A DNA stretch of 64,000 nucleotides, taken from the NCBI RefSeq assembly GCF_020034665.1, contig NZ_JAIQDI010000002.1, positions 434,001 through 498,000 on the forward strand, read 5' to 3'. Positions within the stretch are counted from its first letter, which is position 1. Each line of letters opens with the position of its first letter. Below are positions 30,846-39,632 of the stretch, in pieces. The position numbers and the translations under genes are program-made. The notes below the pieces were generated by a model. That model did no database searches and was not told the DNA's origin. It saw nothing but the letters and a program-made list of their open reading frames with translations. The DNA comes from Niabella beijingensis (lineage in GTDB: Bacteria > Bacteroidota > Bacteroidia > Chitinophagales > Chitinophagaceae).

Positions 30846-31295
30846 TTATTCCCAATCTTCTTTAAGGGGTTTTGGGTTTGGTTGTATCAACTCCATGTTA
30901 TCCCATACATGGTTGAAAATTTCCTTTATATCCTTGTCGGAAAGTTTTTGCAATATGATTGCGTGTCGGTAATCGTTATATATTTCTATTTCACGATTTG
31001 GAAAACTGCCTGTTGCAATTTTACATGCGCTTCTCCCGCTTCTTATACATAGATGCAGTGTGTTATCGCTCCAACCCTCATAGCCGATTATAAGCGTTTC
31101 ATCTAAAGGAACCGCACCGGGTAAAGCCTTGTTAACGGTAGGGTCTGTAAAAGTCAACTTTGCAAGGCGGTTGCAATAGGGCATACCCTCGTGTTCTGCC
31201 ATCATTTTGGCAAACAATACCTGCTCAATAGCACCTTTAGGGTTTTCTATACCAAATAGCAGGGTTTCAATGCTGAATGAGATTTTATTTTTCAT
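30846..31295 (-). CDS. Conserved ICE protein of unknown function
   Basis: A 149-aa soluble protein (MKNKISFSIETLLFGIENPK ...). Contains LTFTDPTVNKALPGAVPLDE and a run of predicted beta strands followed by a helical end with DKDIKEIFNHVWDNMELIQP. No recognised domain. It starts 3 bp after the 135-aa gene upstream, so the two are likely translationally coupled. Confidence 0.58.
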   Translation of the reverse strand: MKNKISFSIETLLFGIENPKGAIEQVLFAKMMAEHEGMPYCNRLAKLTFTDPTVNKALPGAVPLDETLIIGYEGWSDNTLHLCIRSGRSACKIATGSFPNREIEIYNDYRHAIILQKLSDKDIKEIFNHVWDNMELIQPNPKPLKEDWE

Positions 31296-31298
31296 GTC

Positions 31299-31706
31299 TT
31301 ATTTGTTTATGTCTGTTACAATCATTTTTTCATGTCCAAAAAGCAGGTGTATTGCCTCTTTTAACTTGCTGCCGCAATTTTCCCTCTCTGCATATTCTAT
31401 CAGGCAGTTTGTAAGGAATATCGCATTGTAGCCGTCAAAAAGCTGGTCGGAAAATACCCGCAAGCTGCGGTGTAGCATTACGTTGTACCGCTTTAATATC
31501 TGTTCGGTATTGCCTACTAAGCCAAACCAAAAATCTGCGGTTATCAGGGTCTTGTCTGCCCAAATACTGCGCATATATTCCTCCTGCGCTCTGAAACGTT
31601 CCGTTTCCTCTTGTACAAAAACGGTCAATTCTTTTAGGGTGTCGGGGAATAGCTTTGCCAGCAAATACGCCCGTTCTACGTTGTTCATTTCTTTTAATGC
31701 TCTCAT
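31299..31706 (-). CDS. Conserved ICE protein of unknown function, helical
   Basis: A 135-aa mostly helical protein. ATG 31706 (MRALKEMNNVERAYLLAKLF) is preferred to the longer reading from 31736, because the extra residues would lie in the hairpin repeat region. Contains FLTNCLIEYAERENCGSKLK near the C-terminus. No recognised motif. A hairpin repeat (31722-31753) ends 15 nt before the start. Confidence 0.6.
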   Translation of the reverse strand: MRALKEMNNVERAYLLAKLFPDTLKELTVFVQEETERFRAQEEYMRSIWADKTLITADFWFGLVGNTEQILKRYNVMLHRSLRVFSDQLFDGYNAIFLTNCLIEYAERENCGSKLKEAIHLLFGHEKMIVTDINK

Positions 31707-31721
31707 TGTATTGATTTTTTT

Positions 31722-31753
31722 AAAGGCGACCACCATTGCAGGCAGTCGCCTTT
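31722..31753 (-). repeat. Intercistronic hairpin repeat, copy 1
   Basis: Perfect 9-bp arms AAAGGCGAC / GTCGCCTTT. The centre contains CCATTGCAGGCA, matching copy 2 at 30810-30838 (shared ATTGCAG with flanking RC-rich arms). There is no T run after it, so it is unlikely to be a plain terminator. It sits in the gap between the DUF932 gene and the 135-aa gene. Confidence 0.6.
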
Positions 31754-31759
31754 GGTTAA

Positions 31760-32833
31760 TTAATTAAGTTGAAATACGTCTGCTCCGATTTTCTCGAATG
31801 AGGTACACAGGTCAAAGGCTTTTTGGGTCTTTAGCTGTGCAGTACCACCCATTACAATGCTTTGTAATTTGGCTTCATCGTCTTTGTAGTTTCTTACATT
31901 CTGAAAGTAGCCTGTAACAGCATTGTACGCCCCGAACAATGTGCCTTTAGTGGTGTTCATCTGTTGCGTGTCGCTGGTCATAGCGTATGCCAAGGCATCA
32001 TCTACGATATTTTTAAACACGGTAGAAACATCATCTTCAGCACCCTTTTTAATTAGGTCAAGCGTTTCCTTATTTGGGCAAAGCGCAAGCTGTATCAGCT
32101 TTCTAACTTCCCTGTCCGATACCTGAACTTTTGCCCATTGGTTGAAAATGCCCTCTAACTGATTGCTTAGGGTGTTCGCTAATCCCATTACCTTGTGAGC
32201 GTTGTCAAGGCGTTGTTTTGCGCCTGCTGTGTGCTTAATGCGTACCACATTGCTCATGGTGCGGAGTGATGCGTTTAAGGTGTTTTGGCAAACGATGCGA
32301 ATAGGTGTAAACGCTGCGGTAATACTTCCGCTACCGTCATGCGAAGTAGTCAAGAAAATGTATTTTTCGGTTACATCATCCCCGTTGCCTACACGGATAT
32401 AGTCAGGCAGCTTTGCAGTAATGAAAATACGTTCGCCCTGTCCTAATGCTCCTGCTGTCTCGTATAAGATACCATCACCACCGCCTACGATTGCATCAAA
32501 GAAATTAAAGGCTTCCCGGTTCTGTACGATATGGTAGTCTTTGCCCACTACGCCTAATACTGCATTGTTATCGGTTCTGATATTGGCGAAGTAGTTAGGT
32601 ACGTGTAACTGGCTGTCTGCTATCTCGATGCCCTGTGCGGTTTCGATGATGTTTGAGCCTGTGGTAAACAACGGACTTTTTACGACCTCATAGTCAAGCC
32701 CTGCATGTTTGATGGCTTCCGCACTTGTTGGGTATTCCTCGATGATTTGCCCTAAGTTGTGCCATGCTTTTTCCTTTACGCTAAAGAATGAATAACGTCC
32801 GGTTCTGCTGTTGAAATTAAGATTGTGTGCCAT
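31760..32833 (-). CDS. DUF932 / phage-plasmid-like protein
   Basis: A 357-aa protein of the DUF932 family (TIGR03299-like): MAHNLNFNSRTGRYSFFSVK, then KAWHNLGQIIEEYPTSAEAI, and ITAAFTPIRIVCQNTLNASL in the centre, all typical. Such proteins are frequent in phages, plasmids and ICEs; no biochemical function is established. It is the first gene of the leftward block of six, transcribed from the 560-bp region beside int. Confidence 0.8.
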   Translation of the reverse strand: MAHNLNFNSRTGRYSFFSVKEKAWHNLGQIIEEYPTSAEAIKHAGLDYEVVKSPLFTTGSNIIETAQGIEIADSQLHVPNYFANIRTDNNAVLGVVGKDYHIVQNREAFNFFDAIVGGGDGILYETAGALGQGERIFITAKLPDYIRVGNGDDVTEKYIFLTTSHDGSGSITAAFTPIRIVCQNTLNASLRTMSNVVRIKHTAGAKQRLDNAHKVMGLANTLSNQLEGIFNQWAKVQVSDREVRKLIQLALCPNKETLDLIKKGAEDDVSTVFKNIVDDALAYAMTSDTQQMNTTKGTLFGAYNAVTGYFQNVRNYKDDEAKLQSIVMGGTAQLKTQKAFDLCTSFEKIGADVFQLN

Positions 32834-33393
32834 GATTTTTTACTTTTTTAGTGATTGTTTGAATTGAATTTTTTTGAGATTTATTCGGTATGGTGGGGAG
32901 GTGCTGTTTCGTTTCGTTACCTTTTCCAATGCTGTTAATCTTCATACCTGACATTTTTTTTATTCGTTTAAGGAGCCGGAGTATGCTATGTTTCGTTTCA
33001 CGAGCAGTTGAGGTTAGTGTTTAGGAGGCACAAGGTTTTGGGAAAAAATACTTACCCAACGGGTGGAGATTTTTTTTCAAACTTGCATGACCTTTTGCCT
33101 CCGTTAAGAACACGTCCAACCTTTGCTCTTGACAACGGGACAAAACGCATACAGGCTCATTGGGTAAAAAAAATGCGTGGAAGTAATGAAGATTGCATTG
33201 GTAAAAGGTTCTAAATGGGATTGAAATTTCATTCCCATCACATTGGATTTCTAAACTCCATTTTTAGATGTGCGTGGCTTTGGAAGCCACTTGGATTTTG
33301 GAAAATAATAGCGGAGATAAACCCAAAACAAAGGGCATAAAAAAAGCAGGATTATTAAATCCTGCTCTTGGTTAAATGATAAAGCTGCAAACG
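32834..33393. other. Non-coding region between the integrase and the DUF932 block
   Basis: About 560 bp without a convincing gene. It holds a perfect hairpin GTGGCTT/AAGCCAC (33274-33290), an ACCC/GGGT hairpin followed by eight T near 33058-33078, and direct repeats TTGGATTT (about 33244 and 33292). A 68-codon frame at 33008-33214 (+) has no protein-like character. The promoter for the DUF932 block should lie at its left end, but no perfect -7 box was found. Confidence 0.5.
33345..33366 (-). terminator. Integrase terminator
   Basis: Stem AGCAGGAT / ATCCTGCT with a 6-nt loop; on the minus strand it is followed by a run of T. It lies 27 bp after the int stop codon. Confidence 0.85.
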
Positions 33394-34722
33394 TTACACG
33401 GCATATTCCAACTCCTGTTCATCAACAATTACTTTGACATTGGTAACTGTTTCCTCCTGCGTAGCAGCCTCCGCTTGCATGGCAACAAATGCGTTTTCCA
33501 TAGCTGCAAATTTTGGAGAAACCAAATCCATATCCTTACTGATTTTTTGGCTGGTGATTTTAGCGTAAATCTGCGTGGTGGTAATATGCTTGTGTCCCAT
33601 CATTTTGCTAAGGCTTTCAAGAGGTACACCCTCGGTTAAGAACATCGTAGCAAATGTATGACGGGCTGTGTGGAACGATATTTTTTGTTCGGTAACAATA
33701 CCTGCTTCCTCCATAAGTTTTCTTACGTGGACATTACAGGTTGAATTGGATGGAACGGGAAATATAAAATCGTTACGGGTAACACCTCTGTACTTTTCAA
33801 TGATGCGTTTAGGGATTTCCATAAGCCGGACATTGGAAGCAACGTCGGATTTTTTCCTCCGGCTAATAATCCATTGATGCCCGTCAAAGAAATTTTGAAT
33901 ATTACTCCATTTCAGCTTTTTAATATCAATATAGGAAAGTCCTGTGAAGCAACTGAAAATAAAGAGGTCTTTTACAAGTTCATATTTACTTTTAGACGGC
34001 TTTAAAAGCATGAGCTTTTCTACATCCTCTTTTAAGAGATAGCTACGGTCGGTTTCCTCCATGCTGATTTCGTAATCCTCAAAAGGATTATCACGTATCA
34101 GCTTACATTTGACCGCCAGTTTAGCCAATGCGATAACTGGCATTGTATAAACCCAAACCGTATTATGGGTACATTCCTTGTCTATCCTCAAAAAGAAGTC
34201 AAACTCACGGATAAAGTCAGACTTCAATTCCCGGAAAGCCATATCCTCCCGATGGTAGCGTAGTTTGATGAACTCCGTAAGGTGTTCGTAAACTTTTTTG
34301 TACTTGGCGTATGTGCTTGCCGACCTTTCGCCTTTCTCCACCATTTTTTCAAAATCCTTGTTCTCTTGTTTGAAGACCTTTAGGATAGCGTCATCCATTA
34401 CCCCGACACCGAGAAACGTTAGCTTTACCTTATCGGCGGTAGCAAAGCCCTCGTCTTTCATCATGTCCTCGTAAATCTTATCTATACGTGTCCGTATTTT
34501 ATCCAGCTTGCCATTCAGGGTTACAGCCTGATTGCTCCTGCCTAACACACGTCCATACTTCAAATCCCAATGGTCGGGGTGAATTTCCAGCTTGGTGCTG
34601 AATGATGCAGGGGTTCCATCAATGGTGATGCGCCCCATAATTGCAACTGCGCCGTTCTTCTTCGGCTCGTTTTTCTTTAGATAGAAAAGCAGCTTAAACG
34701 TTGACCTTTTCGCCTGTTCCAT
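33394..34722 (-). CDS. int: IntDOT-like tyrosine recombinase (ICE integrase)
   Basis: A 442-aa site-specific recombinase that integrates and excises the ICE. An N-terminal arm-binding region (FKLLFYLKKNEPKKNGAVAI) and a SAM-like core-binding domain precede the catalytic domain. Active-site residues: HTARHTFA (His and second Arg near 350), MGHKHITTTQIYAKI (His and Tyr386). The first catalytic Arg is replaced: the box reads CFTGLSYIDI, with Ser near residue 263. The same loss is a known feature of CTnDOT IntDOT. Transcribed inward from the element's right end, with its own terminator at 33345-33366. Confidence 0.92.
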   Translation of the reverse strand: MEQAKRSTFKLLFYLKKNEPKKNGAVAIMGRITIDGTPASFSTKLEIHPDHWDLKYGRVLGRSNQAVTLNGKLDKIRTRIDKIYEDMMKDEGFATADKVKLTFLGVGVMDDAILKVFKQENKDFEKMVEKGERSASTYAKYKKVYEHLTEFIKLRYHREDMAFRELKSDFIREFDFFLRIDKECTHNTVWVYTMPVIALAKLAVKCKLIRDNPFEDYEISMEETDRSYLLKEDVEKLMLLKPSKSKYELVKDLFIFSCFTGLSYIDIKKLKWSNIQNFFDGHQWIISRRKKSDVASNVRLMEIPKRIIEKYRGVTRNDFIFPVPSNSTCNVHVRKLMEEAGIVTEQKISFHTARHTFATMFLTEGVPLESLSKMMGHKHITTTQIYAKITSQKISKDMDLVSPKFAAMENAFVAMQAEAATQEETVTNVKVIVDEQELEYAV

Positions 34723-35029
34723 AACTCAATTGTTTAATGTTTAAAATTAAATTTCAATGAGTTACAAGGAAAGATGAAAAGAAGTGCAAAAGACTGAAAT
34801 ATAATCAGTTATATTAGGGTTGGTTAGGGTGTAACCAGTAACGATTTAGTAACCTAACCTTGTCTTTTCAAGCCCAAAAACCTAAGTACAGAGACTTCCA
34901 ATTTTAGACCCACGTGTTATAAACCACTGTTTTTTAGCGAACTTCGCCGTTTTGCTTATTTTTACTTTTTGTCGTTATTTTTTTCATAAAAAATAGAGGT
35001 TTAATGAATGAATTTATACGAGGATATTA
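34723..35029. other. Right junction region of the ICE (candidate att region)
   Basis: This 307-bp gap separates AT-rich ICE genes from higher-GC chromosomal genes. It contains GGTTAGG (34822-34828) inverted against CCTAACC (34853-34859), with three GTAAC copies between them (34831, 34838, 34849), a layout like integrase arm or core sites. No tRNA gene is present. The exact end cannot be set without the left junction. A poor -7 box for int (TATATTTC, minus strand) lies near 34807-34814. Confidence 0.5.
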
Positions 35030-35704
35030 TTATCCTTTCTTTGCTTCTGTTTCTGCGTCGGCTTTCATTTTTTCGTTTGCAGAAATAATGAATTCCACAC
35101 GACGGTTCTGTGCCCGGCCATCCGGGGTATCGTTGGAATATTTCGGAACACTAAAACCATAACCTTTGGTGGTCATACGCTCCAGCGAGATACTGTGGGA
35201 TCCCAGATAATTGGCAACGCTTGAGGCTCTTCTTTCAGACAGGGCCTGGTTGTATTTGGCCGTACCGGTATTGTCGGTGTGTCCCTGGATCTCCAGGTCC
35301 GTATCCGGGTACTTATTTAAAATGGTGATCAGATCATTTAATGTGTTCTGGGCAGCACCTGACAGGGACGACTGGTCGAAACCGAACAACACTGCACTGT
35401 TGAATTCGACAGTGATACCTTCACCCACACGCTCCACTTTTGCGCCTGGTACCTGTTGTTTGATTTCCTCCGCCTGTTTGTCCATTTTCTTTCCGATGAT
35501 GGTACCTGTTACGCCGCCCACGGCAGCACCGATAATGGCACCAAGACCTGCGTTACCCGCGGCCTTACCGATTACAGCTCCCATTGCAGCGCCACCACCT
35601 GTACCGATGATCGCCCCTTTTTGAGTCCGGTTCATGGAGTCGCAACCAGCAAGGGTTAAACCGGTTAATGCGATTGCCATTGATAAATTTCTCAGTTGTT
35701 TCAT
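35030..35704 (-). CDS. OmpA-family lipoprotein with glycine-zipper domain
   Basis: A 224-aa lipoprotein. Signal peptide with lipobox LAGC (Cys near residue 21), a glycine-zipper segment (residues 30-75, GAIIGTGGGAAMGAVIGKAA and similar), then an OmpA C-terminal peptidoglycan-binding domain with GHTDNTGTAKYNQALSERRA and GRAQNRRVEF. This is the YiaD layout. It anchors the outer membrane to the cell wall. First chromosomal gene right of the ICE; its 3' end faces the junction and appears intact. Confidence 0.9.
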   Translation of the reverse strand: MKQLRNLSMAIALTGLTLAGCDSMNRTQKGAIIGTGGGAAMGAVIGKAAGNAGLGAIIGAAVGGVTGTIIGKKMDKQAEEIKQQVPGAKVERVGEGITVEFNSAVLFGFDQSSLSGAAQNTLNDLITILNKYPDTDLEIQGHTDNTGTAKYNQALSERRASSVANYLGSHSISLERMTTKGYGFSVPKYSNDTPDGRAQNRRVEFIISANEKMKADAETEAKKG

Positions 35705-35799
35705 TTTATATTCTTTTGATATTCATGCTTTGCCAAATAATATGCCAAAACGTATTTTGAAAATCTGGCAGTACGCAGTTAAAGACCTGTTTACACGAA

Positions 35800-35829
35800 A
35801 AAGGGTTGCCTGAAACAGGACAACCCTTT
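35800..35829 (-). terminator. Terminator of the gene at 35857
   Basis: AAAGGGTTG-CCTG / CAGG-CAACCCTTT stem with an AAA loop and one bulged base, followed by TTTTT on the minus strand. Confidence 0.82.
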
Positions 35830-35856
35830 GATTTTAACATTTTTAATTGATCCGGA

Positions 35857-36591
35857 TTAATTTTGTTCCGGTGCTGCTTCCGTAGGTGCAGGTTCAGCAG
35901 GTGCCGCTTCGGCAGGCTGAGCCGCCACATCTGTTTTTGTTCCGGTGTAGGTGGTGCCTTTGATCACCGGTTTTTTAGGGGCTTTTTTGGGTTTCTGAGC
36001 CGCATCAGCGATCACAGCGGTGCTATCTGCCGCCATAGCCACGTCTTCGGCCGGTGCGGTCATTTCAGGAAATACAGCCGTCGGCTCCTCCTCGTTGTAC
36101 TTGTTTCCGATGTTGATGTAGATGGCATTGGCATCTTTATCATATATCAGGGTACCTTCCTGGATGGAACGGCCGCTTACCACTTTGCTTTTGGTCTTTT
36201 TGTCTGTAGCCTCATCGGTTACTTCCATTGCTGCATCAGCTGCATCATCATTGGCCAGGGTCTTTTGCACAGGGATCTTATAAGTTGCAGGTGCATCCTT
36301 GATCAGCGCTTTAAATTTGCCCTGGAGAAGTCCGCTAACCCATACAATTCCTTTATTTTCTGTATCCCTGGTTATTGTTAAATGGGATGTGGTACCTTTT
36401 GGATCGGTTACGTCAAATGTTCCCAGCACCGGAAAGATCTCATTTTCGGTCATGGAATCCGGCATGGGTAATAATTCTTTGGGCTGTGGTTTATAGTTTT
36501 TAGGTACTTCAGGAGTAGATGCTGTTTGGGCAAATGTTACCATAGTGATAGCAATTGCCAGGAAGAATGTAAAGAACGACCTCTTTTTCAT
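35857..36591 (-). CDS. Secreted protein of unknown function
   Basis: A 244-aa exported protein: signal peptide MKKRSFFTFFLAIAITMVTF with cleavage near FAQ. The folded part (residues 50-165) includes GTFDVTDPKGTTSHLTITRD and GIVWVSGLLQGKFKALIK. The last 75 residues are Ala/Pro/Glu/Lys-rich low complexity (PAEAAPAEPAPTEAAPEQN), like a flexible envelope linker. Not recognised. It precedes the OmpA-like lipoprotein on the same strand but has its own terminator. Confidence 0.7.
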   Translation of the reverse strand: MKKRSFFTFFLAIAITMVTFAQTASTPEVPKNYKPQPKELLPMPDSMTENEIFPVLGTFDVTDPKGTTSHLTITRDTENKGIVWVSGLLQGKFKALIKDAPATYKIPVQKTLANDDAADAAMEVTDEATDKKTKSKVVSGRSIQEGTLIYDKDANAIYINIGNKYNEEEPTAVFPEMTAPAEDVAMAADSTAVIADAAQKPKKAPKKPVIKGTTYTGTKTDVAAQPAEAAPAEPAPTEAAPEQN

Positions 36592-36710
36592 AAATACGTT
36601 TAATTTAAAAAGTGATTCAAATTACCCTGTCTACTGAAATTATTATGCCAAACCGGGTGTTTGCCCCGAAAAATATATATTTTAATTTTTGCTTATGATT
36701 TATAAGGTGT

Positions 36711-36741
36711 TTTGAGGCTGGGCAACGGGTTAGTATATTTG
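36711..36741 (+). promoter_or_regulatory. uvrA promoter
   Basis: TTTG (36711-36714), 19 nt spacer, TATATTTG (36734-36741): an exact match to the Bacteroidota -33/-7 promoter. The start codon follows 38 nt after the -7 box. Confidence 0.85.
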
Positions 36742-36779
36742 TAGTCTATTTTTAGCATCATTCCAAATATCATATACAA

Positions 36780-39614
36780 TTGAAACCTGAAAATGAAGTA
36801 ATTGAAGTGTCCGGGGCCCGGGTGCACAATTTGAAGAATATTGACATCGACATTCCCAAAAACGAATTGGTAGTGATTACAGGGATCAGCGGCAGCGGAA
36901 AATCCTCCCTCGCCTTTGATACCATCTATTCCGAGGGGCAACGCCGTTATATGGAAACCTTCGGGGCCTATGCCCGTCAGTTTATCGGCGATATGGAGCG
37001 GCCGGATGTGGATAAGATCACGGGTTTATCGCCCGTTATTTCCATTGAACAGAAGACCACCAATAAGAATCCCCGCTCTACGGTGGGAACCATCACGGAA
37101 GTGTATGATTTTTTCCGCCTGCTGTTTGCACGGGTGGGAGAGGCCTATTCCTATAATACCGGGAAACGGATGGTGAAATGGAGTGAGGAGGAGATCGTTG
37201 AAAATATCTACGGGCGGTTCCGGAATCAGAAGATAAACCTCCTTGCCCCGGTAGTACGCGGACGTAAGGGGCATTACCGGGAATTGTTCGAGGATATCCG
37301 TAAAAAAGGATTCCTGAAAGTGCGGGTGGACGGTGAAATAAAAGATATTACTGCCAAGATGCAGGTAGACCGTTATAAGATACACGATATCGAAATAGTG
37401 GTGGACCGGCTGGAGGTAAACCCGGCATCCAGGGCAAGGCTCAGTCAGAGCGTGCAGGCTGCGCTGAAGCTGGGAAAAGAACTGATGTTCCTGCTGGTAG
37501 ACCAGACCGCTACACCGGTACAATACAGCAAACAGCTGATGTGTGAGGACACCGGCATCAGCTATGAAGAACCTTCTCCGAATTCATTCTCCTTTAACTC
37601 GCCTTACGGAGCCTGTCCCTATTGCAAGGGGATCGGGACCGCTTATGCCATCGATATGGATGCAGTGCTGCCCGACCGGAAGCGGAGCATCAGTGAAGGC
37701 GGAATCGCACCTCTGGGTGAAGAACGCAATGCCAGTGTGTACCAGCAGGTGGTAGGCTTTGCAAAAAAACATAAGATCAGTCTGGCCAAGCCGATCAGCG
37801 AGCTGCCTGCGGCACAGCTGGACCTGTTGCTTTACGGAGACGGCGATGCTAACCGCGCGCTCGATCTCGATGGCTCAGACGACTCGATCCCGGATCTTTA
37901 TACGGGGAGTTATGAAGGTATTATTCCCATGCTGAAACGCTGGTTCTTTTCAACACAAACCTCAGAGTGGTTGCGGGAATGGGTGGAACAGTTTATGATG
38001 CTGAAAGCCTGTCCTTCCTGTGATGGAGCACGGCTGAAAAAAGAAAGCCTGTGGTTTAAAGTAGATAAGAAAAATATTGCCGAGCTGAGCAATCTGAACC
38101 TGGATAAACTGGGCGACTGGCTGAAAGGGATCGAAACACGGTTGTCAAAAAAACAAAATGCGATCGCAAAGGATATTTTAAAAGAGATCCGGGAACGGCT
38201 GCAATTCCTGCTGGATGTGGGTCTTACCTACCTGACGCTGTACCGGCCTTCGCGTACGCTGAGCGGGGGCGAATCGCAGCGTATCCGCCTGGCAACCCAG
38301 ATCGGCTCACAACTGCAGGGGATCACCTATATCCTGGATGAACCGTCCATCGGGCTGCACCAGCGGGACAATCACCGTCTTATCACCTCATTGCAGAACC
38401 TGCGCGATATCGGCAACAGCGTGCTGGTGGTGGAGCATGATAAAGACATTATGCTGGCGGCGGATTACCTGATCGATATCGGTCCCAAGGCGGGCTATCA
38501 TGGCGGCCGTGTGGTGGCCAAGGGTGCTCCTAAAGAGATCCTGAAACTGGACACGATCACTGCCGGGTACCTTAATGGTCATTTGAAGATCGAAACACCC
38601 GCTGAGCGTCGCAAGGGCAACGGGAAAAAGCTGGAGCTGAAAGGTGCTGCAGGTAATAACCTTAAAAATGTGAGCGTGGTATTTCCCCTGGGGAAGATGA
38701 TCGTGGTAACGGGTGTAAGCGGCAGCGGCAAATCGACCCTGATCAATGAAACATTGTATCCGATCCTGTCGCAGCATGCTTATCATTCCAAGAAAGCGCC
38801 CATGGAATACAAATCGATAAAGGGATTGGAGCATGTTGACAAAGTAGTGGAGATCGATCAGTCACCCATCGGACGTACACCGCGAAGCAACCCGGCCACC
38901 TACTGTGGTTTCTTTACAGATATCCGCACGCTGTTTGCAGCTGTTCCGGAAGCAAAGATCCGCGGATATAATGCCGGACGGTTCTCGTTTAACGTAAAGA
39001 CCGGCCGCTGTGATGTGTGTGAAGGCGGCGGAATGCGGGTGATCGAAATGAACTTTCTGCCCGATGTGTATGTGCCCTGCGAGAAATGCAATGGCAAACG
39101 GTACAACCGTGAAACCCTGGAGATCCGGTATAAGGGAAAATCCATTTCGGATGTGCTGGATATGACCGTGGATGATGCCGTGGAATTTTTTCAGGCAGTG
39201 CCGTCCATTTACCGGAAAATAAAGACCCTGCAGGATGTGGGTCTGGGCTATATCACCCTGGGGCAAAGCGCTGTAACCCTCAGCGGGGGCGAGGCCCAGC
39301 GGGTGAAGCTGAGCACGGAGCTGTCCAAAAAAGATACCGGTAAAACATTTTATATCCTGGATGAACCCACCACGGGTTTGCATTTTGAAGACATCAAACA
39401 TCTGTTGCAGGTGCTGAACAAGCTGGTGGATAAGGGCAACACGGTGCTGGTAATCGAACACAATATGGATGTGATCAAGGTAGCGGACCATATCATCGAC
39501 CTGGGACCTGAAGGAGGGGATGGTGGTGGAGAGATCCTGTTTGAAGGAACACCGGAAGCGCTGGTGAAATGCAAAGAAAGTTATACAGGGTATTACCTTA
39601 AGGGGGAACTGTAA
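36780..39614 (+). CDS. uvrA: Excinuclease ABC subunit A
   Basis: A 944-aa UvrA, the damage-recognition ATPase of nucleotide excision repair. Two ABC modules: Walker A GISGSGKSSL (near residue 34) and GVSGSGKSTL (near 645), each with an LSGGE signature (TLSGGESQRI and TLSGGEAQRV). Zinc-binding pairs CPYC...CPSC and CDVC...CEKC. Complete length. It begins with TTG at 36780, as no in-frame ATG lies nearby. A textbook promoter precedes it. Ends in a hairpin followed by a tandem-repeat array. Confidence 0.97.
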   Translation: MKPENEVIEVSGARVHNLKNIDIDIPKNELVVITGISGSGKSSLAFDTIYSEGQRRYMETFGAYARQFIGDMERPDVDKITGLSPVISIEQKTTNKNPRSTVGTITEVYDFFRLLFARVGEAYSYNTGKRMVKWSEEEIVENIYGRFRNQKINLLAPVVRGRKGHYRELFEDIRKKGFLKVRVDGEIKDITAKMQVDRYKIHDIEIVVDRLEVNPASRARLSQSVQAALKLGKELMFLLVDQTATPVQYSKQLMCEDTGISYEEPSPNSFSFNSPYGACPYCKGIGTAYAIDMDAVLPDRKRSISEGGIAPLGEERNASVYQQVVGFAKKHKISLAKPISELPAAQLDLLLYGDGDANRALDLDGSDDSIPDLYTGSYEGIIPMLKRWFFSTQTSEWLREWVEQFMMLKACPSCDGARLKKESLWFKVDKKNIAELSNLNLDKLGDWLKGIETRLSKKQNAIAKDILKEIRERLQFLLDVGLTYLTLYRPSRTLSGGESQRIRLATQIGSQLQGITYILDEPSIGLHQRDNHRLITSLQNLRDIGNSVLVVEHDKDIMLAADYLIDIGPKAGYHGGRVVAKGAPKEILKLDTITAGYLNGHLKIETPAERRKGNGKKLELKGAAGNNLKNVSVVFPLGKMIVVTGVSGSGKSTLINETLYPILSQHAYHSKKAPMEYKSIKGLEHVDKVVEIDQSPIGRTPRSNPATYCGFFTDIRTLFAAVPEAKIRGYNAGRFSFNVKTGRCDVCEGGGMRVIEMNFLPDVYVPCEKCNGKRYNRETLEIRYKGKSISDVLDMTVDDAVEFFQAVPSIYRKIKTLQDVGLGYITLGQSAVTLSGGEAQRVKLSTELSKKDTGKTFYILDEPTTGLHFEDIKHLLQVLNKLVDKGNTVLVIEHNMDVIKVADHIIDLGPEGGDGGGEILFEGTPEALVKCKESYTGYYLKGEL

Positions 39615-39632
39615 TGGTTTTTTTTAACCATT
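39613..39632 (+). terminator. Hairpin at the uvrA stop codon
   Basis: AATGGTT / AACCATT with a loop of T, starting on the uvrA stop codon. The right arm is the first part of tandem-repeat unit 1. It may act as a terminator, though no T run follows. Confidence 0.4.

Noticed and set aside
33008..33214. 68-codon plus-strand frame
   Set aside because: Low-quality translation in a hairpin-rich gap; no neighbours on that strand.
34946..34955. CTnDOT-type core site (GCCGTTTTGC against GTAnnTTTGC)
   Set aside because: Two mismatches in the fixed positions; too weak to name as the crossover site.
34723..35029. tRNA gene as integration target
   Set aside because: No cloverleaf arms or CCA-like end found here, nor elsewhere in the window.
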